Shown: positions 22,155 through 33,963, numbered from the stretch's first letter. The stretch: 64,000 bases of DNA from Pinus tabuliformis (GCA_031772625.1 CM062816.1:1664901385-1664965384); one strand, 5' to 3'. Program-made: numbers and translations. Notes: generated by a model not told the origin, from the sequence alone.

Positions 22155-22471
22155 CACCATAAATTCAACATCTTGTACATGAACCATGACAGGTTTCACC
22201 ATAAATTCAACATATTGTACATGAACCATGACAGGTTTCACCATAAATTCAACATCTTGTACATGAACCATGACAGGTTTCACAATAAATTCAACATATT
22301 ATACATGAACCATGACAGGTTTCACCATAAATTCAACATTACAATCACCATAAATTCAACTTATTTTACATGAACCATGACAGGTTTCACCATAAATTCA
22401 ACCTATTTTACATGAACCATGACAGGTTTCACCATAAATTCAACATATTGTACATGAACCATGACAGGTTT
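22155..22471. repeat. 42-bp minisatellite, seven full units and one partial
   Basis: Unit starts at 22155, 22197, 22239, 22281, 22323 (23 bases only), 22346, 22388 and 22430; the core is ACATGAACCATGACAGGTTT followed by a CACCATAAATTCAAC stretch. Because 42 is a multiple of three, long frames arise on both strands with a 14-residue period (plus MNHDRFHHKFNIL, minus KPVMVHVQDVEF). These frames are probably by-products. TACATGAACCATGAC is also present once in R1 near 4180, so the array may have grown from an R1-like word. Confidence 0.95.
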
Positions 22472-22479
22472 GTAGTTAT

Positions 22480-23044
22480 CATGCGTTTTGATAAGTGTAG
22501 TCATATAAGTGGCTACAAATTCTGAATGAATCATGATAAATTGTGTTGGTCTGAATTTCTGAAACAAAATCGAGACACTAGTCTACTTTTCTGACTTCTG
22601 TTCATTTTGATTGTGTGATTTGCCATAGATAAATCAATGTGGAATCAGCTTCCCACTCATGTCAACGACTTGCAGTTCCCTTGTTTAATTGCGTGAATGC
22701 AGTTTATAAATCGGTCTAATTTTATATTAATTATGACACATAATATGTAACGTGCGAGTTGACAAATTTTGGATGGTAGACTTCCCATTTATAAGCAGCC
22801 TTATCGCTTCTATTTATAAAATGAAGAGACATTTTCAATTCTGTAGGGCAGTCGTCCTTATAAAGCACGTTCTAGGGGAGAAAGAAATTTAGAGTGATCC
22901 ACCAATTGGAACTTACAAAAAACATATTAAATATTACGTTAAGTTCCTTCACACAATATCTCTCCACAAAATAAGTAATGCTTTTGCTGCCCATTTATCC
23001 TATACCTTACGTGAGCAAATTGCTTTGTAATACTCAAAGTTTCA
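22480..23044. other. No gene seen
   Basis: AT-rich spacer between the minisatellite and R1 copy B. Contains a weak relative of the R1 right end (GATTGTGTGATTTGCCATAG near 22610) and a short GC-normal patch near 22850 (GTAGGGCAGTCGTCC). No frame or signal worth calling. Confidence 0.5.
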
Positions 23045-24050
23045 CATCAATATTCTCCTTCGATTACCAAAAAGCCAAACAAATGAGAGACTCTCCTCTC
23101 AATAATTATACTATTCAACTTTGACTTATATTCTTAAATTACCATAAGTTTAATATATTAAAATATAAAAAAACTCATATTATAATGATTTGCTAGGAAA
23201 ATATCATTAAAATATAAAATAAATGAATAATATCATTGCATACTCAATAAAGCGTTTAATATAAGTATACACCTACCAATTAACATGTCTATGACTCTTT
23301 CAAACAGCGTTATCTTTCATAAAAGTCTCACTAAATAAGATAACGTAAAATAGAAAATAAAAATAAAAATTGATAAGTTTGATGCATGTTCAGTGCTACC
23401 AAGTAGTTGATAAGTGGTGGGCAAAATTCATATAACGTGTACACCTACGCATTAATAATACCTTTTAAACAATGTTATCTTTCATAAAATGCATCAGTAA
23501 ATAAAATAATAAAAAATAGATAATAAAAAAAATTGATAAGTGTGTTGCAGGTTCAATGCTAATGCTACCAGAGAGGTTACAAGAGGTGGGAATCTTTATA
23601 TAAATAACATATAGTGTAAAATAGTAATATTATTTAAAATAAATAAATTGCTTGAATAGCTCCATATCTCATAAAAGTTAAAAAAATTTAATCATAAATG
23701 GAGCACTATTTTTTTAACAAAATTCCCTTCAATGAAAAATGTTATAAAATAAAAGTAATAAAAATTGACAAGATTGCTGCATGTTCAATGACCCTAGAAA
23801 TATGGTTCAACTCACAACAGCCAACATTGACCACTCGTGTAACTGTTTTACATTAACCATGACGGATACACGGTGGGCCTGTACTGTTTTCATTTTGCAT
23901 GATTCATGTCAAATTCATAGCTGACCTTTATATTTAGAAGCCAAATGCAACATTTGTTTGCTTTAATTGTGTGATATAAATTGATATCAAATTGAACTTC
24001 CCACTTATGTTTCAATCTTAAGTATTGATATTGTTCGTCTTAAATTAACG
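23045..24050. repeat. Dispersed repeat R1, copy B
   Basis: Full-length partner of 3405-4360 by eye, running from CATCAATATTCTCCTTCG to the CCCACTTATGTTTCAATC region. Here it passes directly into R2 without a break, unlike copy A. Confidence 0.75.
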
Positions 24051-24423
24051 CGGAATATGATATAATATGTAGAGTTTTGCTTCATATTATGTAACTTTAA
24101 TTAAGAAATTAAATTAAATTAAATTATTTTATTTTATTTTATTTTATGTTATTTTTAATTAAAAATATATATTTACAACATCACTTTATTGTTATTCATT
24201 TGATTTTTTAATAAACTTATATATGTGTTGCAAATATTGATTCGAATAATTTTAGAAAATAAGTGAATACATTTGGTAGCCTTGCGAAGCAAAGACAAAA
24301 TATTGAAGAGAGAAAAGTTTTTATAAAGCTAAGAATGATGTTTTGAATGGAAATTACGCTAAATTATTGTTGTATCAAGAAATCAAGTACTATTAAGTTT
24401 AATTGGTAGTATTGAGTCAGTTC

Positions 24424-24628
24424 AGTAGAGTAAGTTATATGGTTGGAATTTTGGTTAAAAAACAAAAAAAATGTTATACAATATGACAAATGTTTAGGGG
24501 GCGCAATGATGTTAATATAAGATAATAGTAGAGTAAGTTATATGGTTGGAATTTTGGTTAAAAAACAAAAAAATGTTATACAATATGACAAATGTTTAGG
24601 GGGCGCAATGATGTTAATATAAGATAAT
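24424..24628. repeat. 103-bp tandem duplication
   Basis: AGTAGAGTAAGTTATATGG starts both 24424-24526 and 24527-24628. The copies differ only by one A in a run. R2 copy A has a single unit near 18121-18230. Confidence 0.95.
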
Positions 24629-24790
24629 ACTCTGAAGGCTAAAGGATAAGGTTTGAAGAGGAAAAATAATATAGAGCAAACAAACACCTATTGCTTTGGT
24701 GCAAAAATGTAAGCTAACTATAATGCATTGAATCTAAAAGGAGAATAATTTGACATCATAGGGGAGATCAAGCTACTACTCTCTCTCTAG

Positions 24791-25173
24791 CATGGGGGCT
24801 TCACTTAAGGAACCTATGACATATCACATGTGTTCATGGCATATTAAAAAATACCCTTAATTTGAATACATATTGAAAAATGTCTCTAAAAATCACATTA
24901 TCTAACCCCCTACCAATACAAACCCAATACACCTCCCCAATTATAAAAATCCCTATTTTCACTAGATATTGGAGGTAACCATTTTTCCTTAACATTTTTT
25001 ATTCCCCTCTATATTTTTTCATTAACTTTGAGCTCCACTTTTTATACCTACCAATTAAAAAACCCTTTAACTCCTACATATCCCCCAATTTGTTATGTCA
25101 TTTTTTCCTTAATATATATCCCCAAATATGAATGCACGTGGTATGGTATTTCTCTCCCAATGAAGCCCCCATG
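24791..25173. mobile_element. hAT-like non-autonomous TIR element (MITE)
   Basis: 383 bp with perfect 13-bp terminal inverted repeats CATGGGGGCTTCA and TGAAGCCCCCATG, flanked on both sides by the 8-bp direct repeat CTCTCTAG (24783-24790 and 25174-25181). An 8-bp target duplication is the hallmark of the hAT superfamily. The body is AT-rich and non-coding. R2 copy A lacks the insert near 18380 and so serves as a diverged empty site. hAT is assigned from the duplication length only; no transposase is present to confirm it. Confidence 0.85.
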
Positions 25174-26168
25174 CTCTCTAGTGACAATAGGCGAGATAGA
25201 GCTTGCCAAGCAAGGATCACATCGATTGTGGAAGGCTCTAGTTTTAACATGCTTATCATGCGAGATTTTTCTTTACAGCAAGACAACTCCGGTATGCAAT
25301 AAGAAATGCATCCTATATTCATCAAGTGCATTTAATGGTTGCAACCTTTCATCCTATACTTTGGTGAGATCCATGTCAAACCGGGTTTCCATTCTAAATG
25401 TGTTGTATATGAACTTAATCAATATTAAGGCCTTCTTTCCATATATTAACTCATAGGGATTGAACCTAATGGTGGAAAACTATTCTAGCTAGAATCATGA
25501 GGATCTATGGAAGTGTCATAGGTGTTATATGTCCCATAGCTAAAGAAAAACTTGCTCTTAGTCTTTTCTCACGAGGATGCAATGTATGATGTTGAGTTCT
25601 AGAAAGGACAAGTCTTTATATGTTTAGAGGGAGTTTCCCTGGACATGATAGTGAATAAGAATAAGAGCGAGAGATTGAGACCAAGGCATAGTGGAGTAGT
25701 GAATGCAGGAGAGCTAAAAGAGGGAGAAAATTTAATGTTATAGAGTAATGGCGACGTAGTGTGACAAATTTGGAAGGATAACACATATTTTTAACATATC
25801 TTCAATTTTTATTAATGTGAGTCTTCTCAAAAGTATGCATAATGGGAACTCGTTGGATCTGGAATTTAATTCTTCATACAACAGGTATCTATACTTGAAA
25901 TTTGAGTAAACCTATATGGAGAATCCAAGAATACAGTTAAAAATGTAGTTTTCTTCTTTTCCCTCCAAAATTCACAACTCTTAAATTTGTTGTAACTTCC
26001 TCTTCGCTCTCGCATAGTCTCCTACCTTTTTCTCACACATAATAATACACATCTATAATACAATTCTCTCATATAAATTGAGGGCTTCCTTCCAGGGAAA
26101 AAAATATCCTAAATTAACATAACTTCTACTGCCAGATCGTCTGCCTAATGAATGGCCCAGCTTAAAGA

Positions 26169-27094
26169 TTACTTTAGCAAGCCTTGAGACAAACCCTCAA
26201 TCTTGTGCATGTTTAACCCAAGGTTATTTAGGAGCTCAATCAAGCGACAAATGACGATATCACATCTAGTTCGGTTGATCTGGTTAAACCACCAAATAGT
26301 AGCAAGGGCATGAGAGACAGAGCCAGTTGGAGAAGGTAGTGGTCCCATATCTACCAAATCCATATGTAGAGATTTCATATCGGGCCCCTTATTATTTATA
26401 TAAAGTGGGGGACAACATGTGCTCGATTAGAAAGGTAGATGAAAATTGGTAAATTCCCTACTTCACCATTAATGCACAATACCATCTCGGGTGAAAAACA
26501 TCAAATTATCATTAGCGTTCCAATGATCTTTTTGTGTCTGAGTGTTTGGGGTGTGAGTAAATAGCTATGATCCACTCCTCCCATCTAGCCAACTATATCC
26601 ATGATTATGGTAATGGGATCCATCGTGGAACGCTAATCTATTGTTGTGAGTGTGAGGGTTATGGTTAGTGTTTGTGCGAAGGTCTGTAAGTAATTTAAGT
26701 GTGCATTTCTTCGAGGACGCGCAAGCAAGCTCCACCAAAGGGAGAGGAAACTTATACTACGCCAAACATTAGACTGTGTTTTTCATCTGAAATGGAATAT
26801 TACTACCGAAATTGCATTGTAAATCCAAAATAAACCAAGGAAGATGTGCTCCCAGTCAGATACTTAACATTTTCCTCCGCTCCCAAGTCCATCACAAGGA
26901 TAAACAAAACCAAGATTCACTTTATCAAGTATTAAACAAGAGATACAGGCAAATAGAACACCTTTGAGTATGATTAAAACAGTCACACGGATCCTACCAG
27001 TGGGATGAGAATGGAGAGAGGTATGTATGCCTAGGGTATCCATCATAGGGCAGGTATCATAAGTAATAGCCCCCATCTCAGTAGTACAAATCAT
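26169..27094 (-). pseudogene. Broken coding relic of unknown family
   Basis: On the minus strand two open frames, 26864-27094 ([18 protein letters not shown]) and 26169-26378 (MKSLHMDLVDMGPLPSP, then ALATIWWFNQINRTRC), are joined by further protein-like sequence with stops and frame changes (for example DHSYLLTPQTLRHKKIIG near 26570-26520). The composition suggests a real former protein of about 300 residues. I do not recognise the family. The lower part overlaps the end of repeat R2, so it may belong to that repeat. Confidence 0.3.
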
Positions 27095-27928
27095 AGAGGC
27101 AGGAGATTTATATGGGGGAATTCATTTGTCTTTCCCCACCAGAGAGGGGGGAAATATAGCAAAATGGGGGCATTCATTTGTCTTTCCCAAGAAGAGAGGG
27201 AAGGTAGCTTGGTCTTACGGTGGATACCTAAGCAATCAAAGACGAGGAAGTGTATGATCAGTGATGAAAGGATTCAAGGAGTTGAAAATGAGCATAGATC
27301 TGGAGATTCCTAAATAGGTTAACCTTTTTCATTACTATTGAATCCATGGGAAGGCAAGAGACAACCTAGTGAACTAAAACATCTTAGTATCCAGGGGAAT
27401 ATAAATTCCAATAGTAGTGGACAACTAATGCTTTCCAATGTCGGTATATGGTCAGTTTGTGACCCCTGGATGTCTCTATACCCTTGGGGTGATCTCGTAG
27501 TTCCTACAGGGTGGAGACGATGGGGTCAGTCCATGACATGGCTTTTCCTTTTACCACACTTTTTCAAAGGGTTGAACGGATATAGTACATAAAGTTGTTC
27601 GGAAGGGCCAACTTGATCCTCTTCCCCAGGGATCCCTGATGAAGTAACCCTAGGAGAGCCTCTAACTCCAACTATCTCCCATGTATGATTTATATTATAT
27701 CTAAACAACTACCTACTCTACCTTCTCTATGTTATGGACAACCCATATTTCCTTTTCTCTGTAGAGTTTTTCAGTGGCATGTTTCAGTCCTATTCCCCAT
27801 TACTAAGAAAAATTAAGCCACCGATTGGAGTAAAAGATACTACCATTACCACCTAGACAATCAAAGGGGATTCCCTAGTTTGAGATAGGTGGAAGGGTAG
27901 AAAAGTGAAGAATCAAATATCACATCTC
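27095..27928. other. No gene seen
   Basis: Contains a partial duplication of CATTCATTTGTCTTTCCC (about 27121 and 27171) next to purine-rich GAGAGGGGGG and GAGAGGGA runs. Frames of 60-84 codons exist on both strands without motifs. The outer gypsy element starts at 27929. Confidence 0.5.
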
Positions 27929-28034
27929 TGTTGGGTATGGAATCCCCCCAGAGCATGTTTTGGGGCTCAAAGCCCAAGTTTTGAGTATTATTGTTGTAAA
28001 GACTCCAAATTGCGATTGCAAAGCGCAAATTGTA
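27929..28034 (+). repeat. 5' LTR of outer element, left part
   Basis: 106 bp beginning TGTTGGGTATGGAATCC, matching the start of the 3' LTR at 44005. It is cut at 28034 by the nested element; the last five bases TTGTA are one copy of the nested element's target duplication. Confidence 0.9.
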
Positions 28035-29500
28035 TGATTTCAAAATCACCCTATGAGTGATCTCAGTTAAATATTTATTAAATGAAGGTATTACAGACTC
28101 ATGTACTGGTGTGTGTCTATGTTATTTAGGCAACAGATCGATCAGATTGCAAATACACAGACACTTGAAATGGAAAACAACAGAGAAATACAGTAAGCAA
28201 ATATAAGAACGCAAGAATTTAATAAGGAGTTCACCCTATCCTCTAGAGATACATCTCTGGTCCAGCTCTCAGTGGTGGCCTTCTTTTATTGTGTCTTAAA
28301 GTAGAGAATAATAATGAAGGAGATCAATATGAGTCTCTTGAAAAAGAATTTACTTGGCAGGGTGGTTCTTGGATTCCCTAAGCCACTAGAGTGCACAGAC
28401 TCTTTTCCTCACCAGCTCTTTGACCTCTCTGGTCTTTAATGGAAGAAGCCCAATGTGGTGCTCAATCCTGATAGATCCTCTCCGGGATGGCTTGAATCTC
28501 TCAAGCTCTTTGGTGCTCAACGCTGCCTTTGGTCAACTCGGCCCTGTGTCTTCTTTCTAATTTTTTCTTAACTGTCTTTCTTCTGTCTTTTGTCTTCTCT
28601 CCTTTCTTCTCTTTCTCCGTCTTCTGTCTTCAGGTGTCTTATGCTTTGTCTGTTCATGGCTTTAGAGCCATTCGAGCTCATAGTTGTTCGATTCCCCTTC
28701 CACTCCCGTCGGATCTCCTACTACAACTTCGCTTGGAGTTCCCTATCTCGGCGTCATCATCAGTCTCACAGGGAGTGGCCACTTGTCCTCCTGCAACTGC
28801 GCCAGCTTGCTTCGTCGGTTCGGTTTTTCAGTTACGTCGTGGAATGAGTCATATGCCATCTTGGCCGTCAAATCAGACGTCAAATTCTCATAAATCGCGG
28901 CTTAATCCCCTGTCGATTCTTGCTTTCCCATTGGGCGCGATCTCAACTGTTAGATCTGGATCCCCCAGATCCAATGCCATTTTCTCATTTCACGCAGTTG
29001 ACTTGCTCAACCATTAGTGTGCGATGAGTGGCAATTTTCTCTCTCCTCTGCTTTGCACACGTCGGGTTTTGAGTGGAATCACTCTGTTTTCGCCGAAACC
29101 GCTTACTTAACAAGGATGCCCCTGATAAATACCACCGGTTTTTGGAGCGTGGGTCTCACCTTTGCCTTTAGCCTTTTCCCCATGGTTTTCCCGGCTCTCA
29201 TGCAACCGAGTGCTTGGGACCTCTCCTTCTCGAGGGTTTTTTCCAGCGATGCGTGATTAGCGCTTCAAAAACTGCCTCCTTTTCCTGATACGGGCTTCCT
29301 AGGGGCTCGCTTCTCATCTTGCACAGTCTCCATGGGCCTCGGTTAGCGTGCTTTGACCGAGGTCCTCGTCGTTCCATGCTGGCAACTAACTGCCACTGTT
29401 TAGAGGTGTTTCTGATCGTTTCTCTTAATTCTTTGAAGTCTGTCCCAACCTGATGCAATCATGGTTCTCTAATAACTCTTCTTGGATCTAATTTGCATCA
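28035..29500 (-). repeat. 3' LTR of the nested gypsy element
   Basis: 1466 bp in minus-strand sense, matching 34177-35634. The small frames inside it (for example 28529-29017 plus and 29017-29256 plus) have equivalents in the other LTR and are not genes. Confidence 0.93.
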
Positions 29501-29513
29501 CAGCCTTCCCACT
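29501..29513 (-). other. Weak polypurine tract of the nested element
   Basis: Minus-strand AGTGGGAAGGCTG directly precedes the 3' LTR. It is interrupted by pyrimidines and is a poor tract. Confidence 0.5.
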
Positions 29514-29545
29514 AAAAAAGCTTTTGGACCACCAAAAGTTGGTTT

Positions 29546-30253
29546 TCAAGCATCGATTAAGTGATGGTACTGGTTTCTCACTCGTCCAATCTCAATCCAC
29601 TTTGCATTGCTCAGCTTTGAAAATTTGAGCCCTACTATGAGGTACTCAACATCTCCTCTGTGCATTGTCCTCACCTTCCTATCCAGCACTGTGTCTTCCT
29701 GCAATTCATTAAGATATTTAGGTAGTAGGTGATCAATATAAGGCAACTGACTTTGCTCTTCAGGATCCTCAATCACTGAGGGTTCAAACAACCTCAAGCA
29801 ATCTGCATTTACAACCAAGTAGATGTGCATGTAAGCTAGTAGATCAAGGCGAAAAGAATTCTCACCAATCTTCTTAAGTATTTTGAAAGGTCCATACCTG
29901 ATAGGCTTTAGCTTTTTACCTTCACCTTGCATCCTATCCTTGCTGAAATAAAGCCAGACCTGGTCACCAACTTGGAAACTATGCTCCATCCGATGCTTGT
30001 CATGCCTAGCCTTGTATTTGGCTTGGCTCTTTTCCAGCTGTTCCTGTACTGCCTGGTGGATCTCCTGAATTTTTTCAATGAAACTAGTTGGCTTATCCAC
30101 ATCACTGTGTCCATCAACTGTGGTATCTTTACTAAAGACAAAATCCAAAGGAGACCTTGGTGTGAAACCAAAACAGGTCTCAAAAGGAGATCTCTGTGTA
30201 GAAGAATGTTTTACTCTATTGTAAGTATGCTGCACATAACAAAAAATGTTCAT
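29546..30253 (-). pseudogene. Integrase C-terminus with chromodomain-like tail
   Basis: A 235-codon open frame: integrase C-terminal part (AYNRVKHSS-like start YNRVKHSSTQRSPFE, then FQVGDQVWLYFSKDR and KLKPIRYGPFKILKKIG, the usual GPF box). The last ~60 residues read VLDRKVRTMHRGDVEYLIVG then NAKWIEIGRV, laid out like a chromodomain but without its standard aromatic pattern. In chromoviruses this domain steers insertion to particular chromatin. A frameshift near 30250 separates it from the integrase core. Confidence 0.8.
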
Positions 30254-30884
30254 GCCAAAGCTTAGGATGTTTTTTGTAATATCCTCTCAGCAATTGGATC
30301 ACTGTCATGTTAACTACTTCTATCTGGCTGTCAGTTTGTGGATGAAAAGTTGAGCTTTTCTTTAGTTTGGTGTCCATCAGTTCCCACGGACTTGACCAAA
30401 ACTTCCCCACAAATCGGGTGTCTCGATCAGATACAATAGAAGTGGGTAATCCAAAATGAACCCATACATGTTCAAAGAACAATTTTACAGTTTGTTCAGT
30501 TGTAATCTGTTTATTACAAGGTATCAAAATACACATTTTGTTGAACCTATTCACAACAACATATAGATAATCATGACCTTTCCTAGATTTAGGCAGTCCT
30601 CCAACAAAATCCATGGAAACAGTTTCCCAAGGATGAGAAGGAACTGACAGTGGAATGTACAAGCCTAGTTTTCTATTGCTGGGCTTACTTTTAGCACACA
30701 TAGTACACCCTCTTACATATCTAGAAACTGTCTCATTCATTTTTGGCCAATAACAAAATCTTTGCAGCTGTGCAACTATTTTACTTACCCTAAAGTGACC
30801 TGATATGAGAGAAGTGTATGCTTCTCTAATTATCTTTACTCTCTCAGTTTGTGGAATGCAGAGCTTCCCACAATAGTATAAGAG
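30216..30884 (-). pseudogene. gypsy integrase zinc site and core relic
   Basis: N-terminal zinc region: REAYTSLISGHFRVSKI then RGCTMCAKSK; the first zinc-binding His is Tyr (one-base change), the other His and both Cys are kept. The core shows VSMDFVGGLPKS (first Asp), IVSDRDTRFVGKFW (second Asp) and STFHPQTDSQIEVVN (Glu). All three catalytic acidic residues are present. A TGA near 30890 splits this part from RNase H. Confidence 0.9.
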
Positions 30885-31757
30885 TCAGTGCTTTACATGA
30901 TAGTCCAATTCTTCTACTCTTTTTCCTTGACTCAAAGTTGCATATACATCTCTAAAGTCTATATCTTGAGCATATTGTTCAATGTAGCTTTCATGTAGCA
31001 CAAAATTATGCTTAAGTATAGTAGATGAATTTATAATGGGTCTAGATAACATGTCTAAAACTTTTTTATGTATGCCCTTTTTATATCTGATGACTAAATG
31101 AAACTGTTGTAGAAAACCCATCCATTTGCAGTGTCTTGATTGCTGCAACTTAGTTTGGGAGTGTAGATATTGAAGTGGTTGATGATCAGTATGTATTACT
31201 GTCTCTTTGCCCATTAAGTAATGTTTCCACTCTTTCACACTCTGAACTAATGCATACAATTCTTTATCATATGTAGGATAGTTAAATATTGCAGGATTAA
31301 AAGTCTCATAATGATAACATATGGGTTTACCGTGCTGTGTCAACACTGCTCCCATGGCATAGTCACTGGCATCTGTTTGGATCTCAAATGGTCTTTGCAG
31401 ATCAGGCAGTGCTAGTATAGGTGTTGTACTAATATTTTCTTTCAAGGTGTCCAAGGATTTTTGATGTTTGTCTCCCCACTGAAACACCTTGTTCAATCCT
31501 GTTAAAGCATGTAAGGGAGCTACAATTGAGGAAGAGTTAGAAATGAGCTTCCTCCAATACTATGCTACTCCTAAGAAGCTTCTCATTTTTGTAGCGGACT
31601 TGGGTTTAGGCCAGTTTAAAATGACTGCCACTTTAGAGGGATTTATTTTTCATTCACCACCCCCTACTATATGACCCAAATAATTTAGAGATTTTTTTCC
31701 AAATTCAAATTTTGAGAGTTTAACATGAAGTTTTTCTCTTTTCAAGACATCTAGTGT
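30885..31757 (-). pseudogene. gypsy RT thumb and RNase H relic
   Basis: The 203-codon open frame 30885-31496 contains the RNase H start FEIQTDASDYAMGAVLTQHG, the ELYALVQSVKEWKHYL segment and VIHTDHQPLQYLHSQ. Above it (31497-31757) the RT thumb is readable but broken by stops. Gypsy order (RT, RNase H, integrase) is clear. The acidic residues Asp (TDAS) and Glu (KELYAL) are kept. Confidence 0.9.
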
Positions 31758-32430
31758 CTACTTAACAAGCTTTAAGTGTTCTTCCCATGTTTTACTAAAA
31801 ATCAGAATGTCATCCAGATACACAATAACAAAATCATCAAGAAAAGGTCTGAGTACATCATTCATTAATCTCATGAAAGTAGCAGGAGCATTAGTTAAGC
31901 CAAAATGCATAACCAGCCACTCATATAATCCCTGCTTTGTTTGGAAAGCATTCTTCCATGCATCTTGTTCTACAACTCTGACTTGATGGTATCCACTGTG
32001 CAAGTCTATCTTGGTGAAATAAACAACCTCCTTCAATTGATCTAAAAGATCATATATGCGAGGAAGGATAATGATTTTTGATTGTTATCTTATTCAGTGC
32101 TTGGTAGTCAATGCACATTCTCCACGAGCCATCTTTCTTTCTCACCAAAATGATTGGTGACCCACATGGCGATGTGCTAGGCTTGATGAACCCCTTCTCG
32201 AGCAACTCCTGCACCTGCTTCTTGATTTTAGCTTTTTCTAAAGAAAACAACCTATACATTCCAATGTTAGGCAATGGAGCATCTTGCTGCAAGATAATAT
32301 CATGCACTATTTCCTTTTTGGGTGGCAAACCTTTAGTTTCTTGAAACAAGATATCATATTCTGAAACAACCTTTTCTGTATCAGATTGTTGTTTAGCATT
32401 ACAATCCTCAAATACATTGGTTTTACCAGG
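31758..32430 (-). pseudogene. gypsy reverse transcriptase relic
   Basis: N-terminal half ends [20 protein letters not shown] and [12 protein letters not shown] at about 32060, then one frameshift, then [17 protein letters not shown] (first catalytic Asp), [30 protein letters not shown] and the active-site box [13 protein letters not shown] at about 31790-31830 with both Asp intact. A TAG ends the frame after HLKLVK. Apart from the frameshift the domain is well preserved. Confidence 0.93.
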
Positions 32431-32880
32431 TTTCTCTTCCTTTACAACCATCAGTAAGAATTGTTTACATGAATTTATCATTCTTTTCATCTGCCCTGAG
32501 TTTATGAGATTATAATTATGCCTGAGCTTATGAGCTCTTACAAAGTATTCTATTCCATCTTTAACAAGTAGATACTTGTTATCAGCTCTATAGAAAATAG
32601 CTTTTCTATCATACAAGTAAGGACTTCCTAAAACAATTCCACATATATCCAAAGGAATTATGTCTAACTCAACCTCATCTACAAATGTTGACCCAAAAGA
32701 AAACTTGGGTTTGCACTGTCTAGTCACTTGTAGTTGTGCTTTATCATTCAACCATCCTAATGGGTATGGCTTCTTATGAGGTGTAGTTGCTAATCCCAAT
32801 TTCTTTACAATTACTTCAGAAATTAAATCTACTTGTGAGCCACTATCAAACAAAGTATCAATCTCTTGATATTTGGAAAC
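32431..32880 (-). pseudogene. gypsy protease and protease-RT linker
   Basis: The aspartic protease active site is [14 protein letters not shown] at about 32855-32820 (Asp-Ser-Gly intact), followed by VVLGSPYL-type text ([17 protein letters not shown]). The open frame 32050-32853 runs through the linker into RT without a break. Confidence 0.85.
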
Positions 32881-33963
32881 AACTCGAATATGGAAAAGCT
32901 CATGTGTTTTTCTCTCATTCTCTTCATCAATAATAGATTGAGCAGAATTACTAGTAGATGCTTTAGAATTCTTACCTTTTATGCCTGTGGCTGAAATGGT
33001 TGTTTCATCTCACGAGTCTGACCCCAAATCTTTCTGAATAGCTGAAACAGTCTTCTTCTTGTTTCCCTCGAACTTCTTAGGCCTTAGCTCTGGATGAAAA
33101 ATCCAACAATGCTCATCATCATGCCCATCCTTTTTACAGTGAGTGCATGAAGCTTTGCTTTTCTATGCAGTGTTAGCCTTCCTTGCTTTCCACTTCTTCT
33201 TTCTTTTCTCCTTGCTTTTGCTTACAGTGGGTTTGGATGATCCCTGAATTTCTAGATTTCCATTCTTTCCTCTAGCTTCTAGATGAGTAGCTTGTACAGA
33301 TGCCTCATCTATACTAGTGGGATTAAACGTGAGGATGGTATGCCTCATGTAGCTGTGTAGACCACCAATGTACTTCAACAGAGTCTTTGGTGAGTCTAAT
33401 GAGATTCTTAGAATCAATGCTCTCTTTCTAAATTCTTGACTGTACCCTTGTACACTTTGCCCTTTCAACTATCGAAGAGTTTGCCAACTCATCATGGCTT
33501 GTTGCATGTAGGCCAATGGATAGAACTTCTTTTTGATTGCAAAAACAAATTCACTCCAGACAGAGATGGTCTTACCATGTCTTTTCATGTCAGCTTGGGT
33601 TTTGCCTTCCCACCAAACCAAGGCAGTGCCTCCTAGCCATAGGCTTGCCAGCTAAATGTTGCTATTGTCTGAGTTGACGTTCTGTACTCTGCAATAAACA
33701 TCAATTTGTCTAATCCAATTGTCCAACTTTTCAGAATTTATCTCTCCATCATATATATGCAAATCGAATTTAACATCTAGCTTGATCAAAGATGCTTTCT
33801 TGTTATGCATAGGGCTATTAGGAGGGGTGGGAAAGTTTTCCTCTTTCCCTTTTACTTTGGAGTGGTCATGGAAGTGAGACTCATCTTCTTCTTTGTCTTG
33901 TTTAGAACCTGATGAATCTTCATCCTTATGCTTCCTAAAGTCCCTATACATTTCTTCTACCAT
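32881..33963 (-). pseudogene. gag: gypsy gag relic
   Basis: Starts MVEEMYRDFRKHKDEDSSG at 33963 with an acidic, low-complexity N-terminus. A TAA at 33652 is followed by more Gag (the GTALVWWEGKT-type core on 33636-33600), a TAG near 33470, then RISLDSPKTLLKYIGGLHS and a basic tail. One zinc knuckle CTHCKKDGHDDEHC (CX2CX4HX4C, complete) lies at about 33108-33150. At least three stops. Confidence 0.85.

Larger units (their letters stand above)
24060..26248. repeat. Dispersed repeat R2, copy B
   Basis: Partner of 17668-19418, continuous with R1 copy B. It differs from copy A by a 103-bp tandem duplication (24424-24628) and by a 383-bp inserted TIR element (24791-25173). Confidence 0.7.

Noticed and set aside
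22173-22373. Histidine/asparagine-rich repeat protein on either strand
   Set aside because: It is fully explained by the 42-bp minisatellite having a period divisible by three; no start context or transcript signal.
22155-22471. Possible CRISPR array
   Set aside because: Units are head-to-tail without distinct spacers, and the context is plant nuclear DNA; it is a minisatellite.
28529-29458. Several overlapping frames of 70-160 codons
   Set aside because: They lie inside the 3' LTR of the nested gypsy element and have diverged counterparts in the 5' LTR (34562-35391) with different breaks, so they are not genes.
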